A stretch of 5,636 nucleotides of DNA, from the NCBI GenBank assembly GCA_017860725.1, contig JAGDMX010000198.1, forward strand, positions 1 through 5,636. The letters are read 5' to 3'. A program made the translations under genes and the position numbers. The stretch is from Chloroflexota bacterium (lineage in GTDB: Bacteria > Chloroflexota > Anaerolineae > Anaerolineales > UBA4823). The notes beneath the pieces were generated by a model. That model did not search any database. It saw only the letters and a list, made by a program, of their open reading frames with translations, and was not told where the DNA came from. This document shows positions 1-4,633 of this stretch, piece after piece (position 1 is the stretch's first letter; every line of letters starts with the position of its first letter).

Positions 1-954
1 GTTTTCTCGTTCGGCATCCAACCAGAAGATCTCCCTGAACCGGTCGATATCCAGCCCTTGATTAGCGAGACTGGAGTGTTGCGCCCGCTCCCAACCAATC
101 AGCAGTTTCTTCATTGTCAATGGATCAGGTTGGTTTTATTGTTATCCGTTGAGGACGAAATCATTGGGCTGTTCCTGTTTGGCCGTCGCGACCCGGATGA
201 TTATTACTCGCCGCGTGAAATTCAAACTCTGCAAGCCTTGATGAACCAAACTGCCCTGGCAATTGTTAATATTGAGCAATCTGCACGTTTGCGGGCTCTT
301 TACCAATGGGATATCGAGAGAGAAGAGACCGAAAAGAAACGCCTGGCGCTGGAGCTCCACGATGATGTGCTGGGGCAGATGGCGCTCCTACCGCAGAGCG
401 CTGGAGCCGGTCAGTTGGGTGATCAGTTCGACAAGACTTATCACGATACAGTGCAGCGCATTCGCGACGTGATCAGCGGCCTGCGCCCAAGCGGATTAAA
501 TTACAGTTTATACGCAGCATTATCCGAGCTGGTTGATGACGTTTACAAACAGAACGATAAACAAAAATCCGACAATCCCGCACTTGACCTGCTAATCCCA
601 TCCAATATGGAACGCTACCCGCCGGAAGTTGAACTGCATGTATTCCGGATCGTCCAGCAAGCTTTGCAAAATGCGTTAAAACATGCTCAAGCTTCAGAAA
701 TTTGCATCAGCGGGCAAATGGATCCCGGATACATTCACCTGGCAGTTCAAGATAATGGCATTGGTCTGGTCTCAGGAGAGGACCTGGACCTCGCCCATCT
801 GCTGGCCGAGCAGCATTTTGGGCTGGCAGGCATGCATGAACGAGCGGCTATCATCAACGCCGATTTGAATATAAATTCATCGCCAGGCGCTGGAACAACC
901 ATATCCATCGCCTGGCGAGATAACGGCAAGGGTAGTAATTTTACGGTTATCTAG
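1..954 (+). CDS. Sensor histidine kinase, NarL/DegS-type (GAF-HisKA_3-HATPase_c), 5'-truncated by window edge
   Basis: The frame is open from base 1 to the TAG at 952-954 (317 codons visible), so the TTG at 58 is not the start; the true start lies left of the window. Numbering from base 1, residues about 1-90 look like the C-terminal half of a GAF sensor domain, followed by a charged helical linker (about 95-115). The phospho-acceptor is His120 in the ELHDDVLGQ motif, the signature of the HisKA_3 dimerisation domain. The ATPase domain follows: an N-box around Asn224 (QQALQNALKHA), the G1 box DNGIG at 251-255, GLAGMHERA at 274-282 and GAGT at 296-299. All key ATP-binding motifs are present, so the kinase looks intact at this end. 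No membrane segment is visible, so this part is cytoplasmic. Kinases of this family usually phosphorylate a LuxR/NarL-type response regulator; none follows here, so a partner would be upstream or elsewhere. The signal is unknown. Confidence 0.93.
   Translation, partial: VFSFGIQPEDLPEPVDIQPLISETGVLRPLPTNQQFLHCQWIRLVLLLSVEDEIIGLFLFGRRDPDDYYSPREIQTLQALMNQTALAIVNIEQSARLRALYQWDIEREETEKKRLALELHDDVLGQMALLPQSAGAGQLGDQFDKTYHDTVQRIRDVISGLRPSGLNYSLYAALSELVDDVYKQNDKQKSDNPALDLLIPSNMERYPPEVELHVFRIVQQALQNALKHAQASEICISGQMDPGYIHLAVQDNGIGLVSGEDLDLAHLLAEQHFGLAGMHERAAIINADLNINSSPGAGTTISIAWRDNGKGSNFTVI
880..918 (-). terminator. Inverted repeat inside the kinase 3' end; candidate terminator for the opposing operon
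   Basis: Bases 880-889 (TCGCCAGGCG) and 909-918 (CGCCTGGCGA) are perfect 10-bp inverted arms around a 19-nt loop. On the minus strand the hairpin starts about 33 nt after the stop codon of the GerMN lipoprotein, and is followed by an AT-rich stretch (879 down to 863) rather than a true U-run. The two convergent genes leave no space between them, so a terminator for the minus-strand operon would have to lie inside the kinase gene. The long loop and missing U-tract make this only a candidate; it may be chance, since the arms encode a conserved part of the ATPase domain. Confidence 0.3.
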
Positions 955-1652
955 CTATCGTTCGCCAGTATATCTCCCAATAAGTTACCTTTTAGCAGCA
1001 CCATCACGGATTTCACTCCCGGAAACTGGCGGATCGTCTGCCAGACTTGCGCACGAACGCGAGCATTATCACATCGATCCCCGGAGCGTACATAGGTGCC
1101 ATCTAGGTTGACCACGACCTCGCCGGAGCTCGGCTTGTAATCCACACTGGTAACTGCGATATTGGAGCGAAAAGCGGGATTATATAACCCGGCGATGTAT
1201 TCCGATTTGACGAACAAATTACTTAATGCAACGCGCACATCCTGAGCGATATCGCCTGTACGGGCAAATCCGGTTATGATTGGAATGGCAGTGTCACCGC
1301 ACCCAATAGGTCCGCCATCTTCTTTTGATATCATATAGATAAAGATGACATTGCCTTCTTTGACACTAGCCGCTGAGGGCACTTTAGTAATTGTAGCTGT
1401 CGCAGTAGGAGTCGCAGTATCGGTAGGAATTTGAGTAGCTGTGGGAGTTGGCGTATCGGTCGGGATCGGTGTGGGTGTTTCTGTGGGAGGCAGCGGGGTA
1501 TAGGTAGCGGTTGGAGATAAAGTTGCCGTTGGAGGCACCTCTGTAGGGGTTGCAGTCGGCGTGCCTAACTGAATTGAGCCACAGCCCGCCAAATAGATCA
1601 GAGCGATCACTGCCAGGCAGGATATTATGATTCGGCTTACCAATTTATTCAT
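951..1652 (-). CDS. GerMN-domain lipoprotein with Thr/Pro-rich linker
   Basis: A 233-residue secreted lipoprotein. Residues 1-23 form a lipoprotein signal peptide (basic start MNKLVSR, hydrophobic core, lipobox LAGC), with Cys24 as the predicted lipidated residue, so it should be anchored on the outer face of the cytoplasmic membrane. Residues about 31-90 are a low-complexity TPT/PTD linker. Residues about 102-228 resemble a single GerMN domain: strand VIFIYMI, the DVRVALSNLF helix region, SGEVVVNLDGTYV, and the final helix and strand VWQTIRQFPGVKSVMVLL. GerMN was named from the spore germination protein GerM but is widespread in envelope lipoproteins of non-spore-formers; its molecular role is poorly known. 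Cys118 and Cys194 are the only cysteines in the mature domain and could form a disulfide. The start overlaps the end of the gamma-subunit gene by 8 nt and has a good AGGTGA site 6 nt upstream, so it is probably the last gene of the oxidoreductase operon. Family confidence is good; function is not assigned. Confidence 0.88.
   Translation of the reverse strand: MNKLVSRIIISCLAVIALIYLAGCGSIQLGTPTATPTEVPPTATLSPTATYTPLPPTETPTPIPTDTPTPTATQIPTDTATPTATATITKVPSAASVKEGNVIFIYMISKEDGGPIGCGDTAIPIITGFARTGDIAQDVRVALSNLFVKSEYIAGLYNPAFRSNIAVTSVDYKPSSGEVVVNLDGTYVRSGDRCDNARVRAQVWQTIRQFPGVKSVMVLLKGNLLGDILANDS
1377..1562 (-). repeat. Low-complexity Thr/Pro-rich coding tract (lipoprotein linker)
   Basis: This stretch encodes about 62 residues made almost entirely of T, P, A, with a few D, E, I and L, in irregular TPT, PTAT and PTDT units. 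All four Thr codons and all four Pro codons occur, mixed without a fixed DNA period. The repetition is therefore seen at protein level and is not a recent tandem DNA duplication. It probably works as an extended spacer that lifts the GerMN domain away from the membrane, and may be O-glycosylated; both roles are inferred. Confidence 0.85.
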
Positions 1653-2229
1653 TAAAAGTCACCTGTTCATTGGGAATGGTCGTTTGGACCCCTCGCTCTG
1701 CAAATTCGGCTCCACGTTTGAGTGCTTCAAAGTTCATCGCCAGCAGGTGTTTGTGTCGGCTTGGGAGGTGATCTTGCAACGTCTTTTCGACTGCCGCAAA
1801 CGATAGAACCGGCAGTTTTTGCAGCAAGGCTCCCAGCATCACCATATTGGTCATCCGCTTGTCTCCCAAAGCCTCAGCTATTTCATTCGCCGGGAGCATC
1901 ACGGTCGTCAGATCACTACGTTGAAAACTACGGTTGATCAAAGATGCATTGGCAATCAGAACACCCCCGGGAAGGACCAGCGGTTCATATTTATCGAAGG
2001 AAGGCAGATTGAATACCAGGGCTGCTTTTGGGTTACGCACGGTTGGGGCGCCAATCTCTTCTTCTGAGATAATCACGGTGCAGTTGGCCGTTCCACCACG
2101 CATCTCAGGCCCATATGAGGGAATCCAGGTGACTTCGCGGCCAGCGTCCATCGCCGCATAAGCCAGCAACTGACCGGCAAAAAGAATGCCCTGTCCACCA
2201 AACCCTGCAAGGATGATTTCTGTTTGCAT
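1645..2229 (-). CDS. 2-oxoacid:ferredoxin oxidoreductase gamma subunit (KorC/VorC-type)
   Basis: A 194-residue protein covering the whole catalytic-gamma domain of pyruvate/2-oxoacid:ferredoxin oxidoreductases, a normal length for a free-standing gamma subunit. Two family hallmarks are clear: GFGGQG at residues 9-14, a glycine-rich loop after the first beta strand, and SYGPEMRGG at 38-46. In these enzymes the gamma subunit associates with alpha and beta and contributes to CoA binding. The ATG at 2227-2229 is preferred to the in-frame TTG at 2233-2235 because GGAGA lies 9 nt before the ATG but only 3 nt before the TTG. The gene follows the beta subunit by 25 nt, and its 3' end overlaps the lipoprotein start by 8 nt. 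It is cytoplasmic, with no signal peptide. The gamma family assignment is secure; the substrate class (2-oxoglutarate, branched-chain or other) is not. Confidence 0.93.
   Translation of the reverse strand: MQTEIILAGFGGQGILFAGQLLAYAAMDAGREVTWIPSYGPEMRGGTANCTVIISEEEIGAPTVRNPKAALVFNLPSFDKYEPLVLPGGVLIANASLINRSFQRSDLTTVMLPANEIAEALGDKRMTNMVMLGALLQKLPVLSFAAVEKTLQDHLPSRHKHLLAMNFEALKRGAEFAERGVQTTIPNEQVTFNE
1659..1664 (-). promoter_or_regulatory. Ribosome binding site of the lipoprotein, inside the gamma-subunit coding sequence
   Basis: On the minus strand AGGTGA stands 6 nt before the ATG at 1650-1652. It lies within the last codons of the gamma-subunit gene, whose TAA (1645-1647) comes after the lipoprotein ATG. 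This supports the ATG choice and suggests translational coupling. Confidence 0.75.
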
Positions 2230-2238
2230 TTTCAAGGT

Positions 2239-2243
2239 TCTCC
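2239..2243 (-). promoter_or_regulatory. Ribosome binding site of the gamma subunit; decides the start codon
   Basis: GGAGA on the minus strand in the 25-nt gap after the beta-subunit stop. Its 9-nt distance to the ATG at 2227-2229, against 3 nt to the upstream TTG, is the reason the gene is given as starting at 2229. Confidence 0.6.
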
Positions 2244-2254
2244 AAACTTGCCCA

Positions 2255-3031
2255 TTATACGCGAATTCCGGCTACCGAAGAAGTGATTTTATAGTCACCC
2301 AAAGGAAACACAGGGATCATACGATCCTCAACCCAATGTAGAGCTTCCTTGGGCGTCATCCCCCAGTTTGTCGGGCAGGTCGAGAGCAGCTCGACTATGG
2401 CAAAGCCGAGCCCGCGCGATTGGACCTCAAAAGCCATACGGATGGCTTTCTTTGACAGACGGATATTTTTCGGATCGTGCAGGCTTCGGCGCACCGAATA
2501 TCCCACACCATCCAGCTTTGACAATATTTCAGCCATGCGAACCGGAAAGCCAGTAGTCTCCACATCCCGGCCGCGCGGCGAAGAGGTTGTCTTCTGTCCG
2601 GGCAGGCTGGTTGGGGCCATCTGCCCACCGGTCATCCCGTAAATTGCATTATTGATGAACACCACGGTAATATTTTCACCCCGAGCGGCAGCGTGCATGA
2701 TCTCCGCCATGCCGATGGAGGCCAGGTCGCCGTCCCCCTGGTAAGTAAATACTGTGCGATCCGGCAAAACTCGTTTAATCCCAGTCGCCATAGCCGGGGC
2801 ACGTCCATGGGCGGCCTCAACAAAATCGCAATTGAAATAGTTATATGCAAAGACCGAGCAGCCTACGGGGGCAACCCCGATGGTTTTTTCACGCAGTCCC
2901 ATCTCATCCAGAACCTCGGCAATCAAGCGGTGAGCGATGCCGTGTGTGCATCCGGGGCAATAATGGGTGGATACCTCACTAAAGGACTCGGGCCGAGAAT
3001 ATACTATCTGGTAAGGAATAGTTGTCACCAT
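2255..3031 (-). CDS. 2-oxoacid:ferredoxin oxidoreductase beta subunit, thiamine diphosphate-binding (KorB/VorA-type)
   Basis: A 258-residue beta subunit, the part of the enzyme that holds thiamine diphosphate (ThDP) and the proximal [4Fe-4S] cluster. The ThDP/Mg motif begins with GDGD at residues 99-102 and ends with NN at 127-128, followed by YGMTGGQMAPTS. Four cysteines sit where cluster ligands are expected in short beta subunits: Cys25 and Cys28 (HYCPGC), Cys58 (PVGCSV) and Cys219 (STCPTNWG). HGRAPAMATGIK at 75-86 is also typical of the family. The protein should catalyse decarboxylation of the 2-oxoacid on ThDP and pass electrons through its cluster to the ferredoxin-like delta subunit. 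AGGAG lies 9 nt before the ATG at 3029-3031. An adjacent in-frame GTG codon is a less likely start. The gene begins 18 nt after the alpha-subunit stop. It appears complete with all catalytic motifs; only the substrate is open. Confidence 0.95.
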   Translation of the reverse strand: MVTTIPYQIVYSRPESFSEVSTHYCPGCTHGIAHRLIAEVLDEMGLREKTIGVAPVGCSVFAYNYFNCDFVEAAHGRAPAMATGIKRVLPDRTVFTYQGDGDLASIGMAEIMHAAARGENITVVFINNAIYGMTGGQMAPTSLPGQKTTSSPRGRDVETTGFPVRMAEILSKLDGVGYSVRRSLHDPKNIRLSKKAIRMAFEVQSRGLGFAIVELLSTCPTNWGMTPKEALHWVEDRMIPVFPLGDYKITSSVAGIRV

Positions 3032-3049
3032 CTTTGCTCTCTCCTATAC

Positions 3050-4165
3050 TCATTCCATTTGGCTCTTCAAGCGCTTCAGCCAACTGCGGCGTGGATCCCC
3101 ATTCATGGTCATCGGTCTATAGGCAATGCGCTGGATTTCCGTCAAGATTTCATCTGGGAAGGGTACCACACCCCCCAAACGACCATAGAATTCCACGGGA
3201 GCGCGCCCGCTGACTGCCAGTTGTACATCCGCCAGCATCTGCCCGGTGTTCATCTCAGCCACTAGGAAAGCCCGCACCTGGCTGGCCAGTTCAGCAATGC
3301 GAGCAGAGGGGAAGGGGCTGACGGTGATTGGACGCAGCAGGCCAACTCGGATGCCCTCGGCTCGCGCTGCCCGTACTGCCGAGTAAGCTACCCGTCCTGC
3401 GGAACCGAAGCCGATGACCGCGATCTCTGCATCCTCTAGGTAGTATTCCTTGAAGCGCACTTCATTGGCTTCTATTGTTTGCCAGCGTTCCAGCAAGCGG
3501 ATATTGGTCACTTCTTCATCTTCCGGTTTTAGATAGATTGAGGACAATATGCGCCGTTCGCGGCCTTGAGCTCCTTGGACGGCCCAATCGGGCACCGGGC
3601 GATCCAATGGTAGCATCGGTGGCAGCTCTGCCGGTTCCATCATCTGGCCAACATTGCCATCCGCAAGGACAATACAAATCGCCCGGTATTTTTCAGCCAG
3701 ATCGAAAGCCAACACCGTCAGGTCGATTGCTTCCTGAACACTAGCCGGCGCCAGGACAATGGCATGATAATCTCCATGCCCACCGCCATGCACGATCTGG
3801 TTGTAATCTCCCTGTGAAGGGGCGATATTCCCCAGGCCTGGTCCTCCGCGCACCACATCGATCAACACCACGGGTACTTCAGTCCCGGCGATGTAGGACA
3901 GGCCTTCCATCATCAGGCTTACTCCCGGGCTGGAGGACGAAGACATCACCCGTTTCCCGGTGCAGGCCGCGCCATACACCATGTTAATCGCCGCCACCTC
4001 GCTTTCTGCCTGAAGAAAAGCCCTGCCGAGCTCAGGCATACGAAGAGACATCCACTCCAGCAGCTCAGTCTGCGGGGTAATCGGATAGCCAAAATAAGCT
4101 TCCACCCCAGCTCGGATGGAAGCTTCTGCCATGGCGATATTGCCTTTGAGCAGTTCACGCGCCAT
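3050..4165 (-). CDS. vorB: 2-oxoacid:ferredoxin oxidoreductase alpha subunit, VorB-like (3-methyl-2-oxobutanoate type)
   Basis: A 371-residue alpha subunit without a fused gamma domain, a usual length for the VorB/KorA group. Residues about 1-190 form the N-terminal pyrimidine-binding (PYR) domain: FGYPITPQTE at 25-34, QAESEVAA at 52-59 with the Glu expected to contact ThDP, SSSSSPG at 75-81 and RGGPGLGN at 106-113. Residues about 245-345 form the PFOR domain II region, with IGFGSAG at 251-257, LRPITVSPFP at 277-286 and AEMNTGQM at 303-310. With the beta subunit it builds the ThDP active site. From memory, the N-terminal half reads most like proteins named VorB (branched-chain 2-oxoacid oxidoreductase), but KorA (2-oxoglutarate) proteins are close relatives and the name is often transferred by homology, so the substrate is tentative. 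A near-perfect AGGAGGT lies 5 nt before the ATG. The gene starts 10 nt after the delta-subunit stop codon. Confidence 0.94.
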   Translation of the reverse strand: MARELLKGNIAMAEASIRAGVEAYFGYPITPQTELLEWMSLRMPELGRAFLQAESEVAAINMVYGAACTGKRVMSSSSSPGVSLMMEGLSYIAGTEVPVVLIDVVRGGPGLGNIAPSQGDYNQIVHGGGHGDYHAIVLAPASVQEAIDLTVLAFDLAEKYRAICIVLADGNVGQMMEPAELPPMLPLDRPVPDWAVQGAQGRERRILSSIYLKPEDEEVTNIRLLERWQTIEANEVRFKEYYLEDAEIAVIGFGSAGRVAYSAVRAARAEGIRVGLLRPITVSPFPSARIAELASQVRAFLVAEMNTGQMLADVQLAVSGRAPVEFYGRLGGVVPFPDEILTEIQRIAYRPMTMNGDPRRSWLKRLKSQME

Positions 4166-4170
4166 GTAAC

Positions 4171-4178
4171 ACCTCCTA
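4171..4178 (-). promoter_or_regulatory. Ribosome binding site of the alpha subunit, overlapping the delta-subunit stop codon
   Basis: On the minus strand TAGGAGGT contains both the TAG stop of the delta subunit (4176-4178) and the Shine-Dalgarno core AGGAGGT (4171-4177), 5 nt before the alpha ATG. A ribosome terminating on delta would stand on the alpha initiation region, which favours coupled synthesis of the two subunits. Confidence 0.8.
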
Positions 4179-4421
4179 AACCGTAACTGCGGATACCCGC
4201 ACTGGGATTTCCCGGTATACCGTCAGGGCTGCTTCCGGGCAGACCAGCGCGCAAATGGCGCAGCCCGTGCAGCCCTCCTGAAGCAGGAACACAGGATGAT
4301 AGCCCTTGGGAGTTAGATGATCCATATCCAGGCCAAGCACTTCCTGCGGACAAGCATCTACACACAACTCGCAACCTTTGCAATACAGTGGATTGACTTC
4401 AACCCAACCTTTTACCGGCAT
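4176..4421 (-). CDS. 2[4Fe-4S] ferredoxin-like delta subunit of the 2-oxoacid:ferredoxin oxidoreductase
   Basis: An 81-residue small iron-sulfur protein. Two classic CxxCxxCxxxCP motifs are present: Cys14, 17, 20, 24 and Cys51, 54, 57, 61, each expected to build [4Fe-4S] clusters in the bacterial-ferredoxin fold. The 26-residue spacer between the motifs (25-50, including LDMDHLTPKGYHPV) is longer than in small clostridial ferredoxins and typical of KorD/VorD-type delta subunits. Its role is to take electrons from the beta-subunit cluster and pass them to soluble ferredoxin. It is the first gene of the operon: AGGAGG lies 6 nt before the ATG at 4419-4421, and the alpha subunit begins 10 nt after its stop. 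A free ferredoxin is the alternative, but position and coupling to the alpha gene favour a true subunit. Confidence 0.93.
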   Translation of the reverse strand: MPVKGWVEVNPLYCKGCELCVDACPQEVLGLDMDHLTPKGYHPVFLLQEGCTGCAICALVCPEAALTVYREIPVRVSAVTV

Positions 4422-4553
4422 ATTTTGCCTCCTGGTAGGAACCTGTGATTCTTAGGCATTCCCTATCTCTATTTGTATCCTACTCACTCAAGGACGTGCT
4501 TGCCTAGTGCCAACTGTCATATCTTCGTGATACATTTATCCTGAATCCCAGGA

Positions 4554-4582
4554 ATCACACGAACGTTCGCACAGGATTGCAA
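4554..4582 (-). promoter_or_regulatory. Weak candidate promoter of the oxidoreductase operon with embedded palindrome
   Basis: On the minus strand TTGCAA (4577-4582) and TGTGAT (4554-4559) are separated by 17 nt. Each matches 4 of 6 bases of the vegetative -35 and -10 consensus. The spacer contains the palindrome CGAACGTTCG (4560-4569), touching the -10 candidate, a position where a repressor could act. The match is weak, promoter rules in this lineage are poorly known, and other placements are possible; the leader would be about 125 nt. Confidence 0.2.
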
Positions 4583-4604
4583 CCAAATCCCGGTAATATG
4601 GCAT

Positions 4605-4633
4605 CGCCGACGAAAAGACAGGTTTTGCCGGCG
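4605..4633 (-). terminator. Hairpin directly after the solute-binding protein stop; candidate terminator
   Basis: On the minus strand, immediately after the TAG, CGCCGGC-AAAA pairs with TTTT-C-GTCGGCG around a 6-nt loop. That is 11 pairs, including one G-U and one bulged C. No U-run follows, so it may be a weak terminator or an mRNA 3'-end stabiliser rather than a classic intrinsic terminator. Confidence 0.4.

Larger units (their letters stand above)
4422..4633. other. Non-coding region between the solute-binding protein and the oxidoreductase operon
   Basis: A 212-nt gap between two minus-strand genes. It should hold the 3' end of the solute-binding protein transcript and the promoter and leader of the delta-alpha-beta-gamma-lipoprotein operon. 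Besides the delta-subunit ribosome binding site (AGGAGG, 4428-4433) it contains a hairpin directly after the upstream stop, a perfect 10-bp palindrome at 4560-4569 and a 5-bp stem with 5-nt loop at 4539-4553. I see no convincing small gene, tRNA or recognisable riboswitch. Confidence 0.7.

Noticed and set aside
1377..1562. Minisatellite or CRISPR-like array in the Thr/Pro tract
   Set aside because: There is no conserved DNA repeat unit; codons vary freely and the repetition exists only at amino-acid level.
2233..2235. TTG as alternative start of the gamma subunit
   Set aside because: It is only 3 nt from the GGAGA ribosome binding site, whereas the ATG two codons later has 9-nt spacing.
2693..3265. 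A 190-codon open frame on the plus strand, antisense to the alpha and beta subunit genes
   Set aside because: It lies opposite two clear catalytic genes with intact motifs, has no recognisable domain, and spans the alpha-beta junction; it is a shadow frame.
3946..4383. A 145-codon minus-strand open frame across the delta-alpha junction
   Set aside because: It overlaps the ferredoxin and VorB frames out of phase. Those show complete cysteine and PYR-domain motifs and strong ribosome binding sites, while this frame shows none.
4444..4559. 8-bp inverted repeat TGTGATTC (4444-4451) and GAATCACA (4552-4559)
   Set aside because: About 100 nt apart in a 212-nt region; a match of this length is expected by chance fairly often, and no consistent structure links the copies.
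4560..4569. Resemblance of CGAACGTTCG to a Gram-positive LexA (SOS) box
   Set aside because: The LexA box needs a 4-nt spacer between GAAC and GTTC; here the half-sites abut, and the operon is not an SOS gene set.
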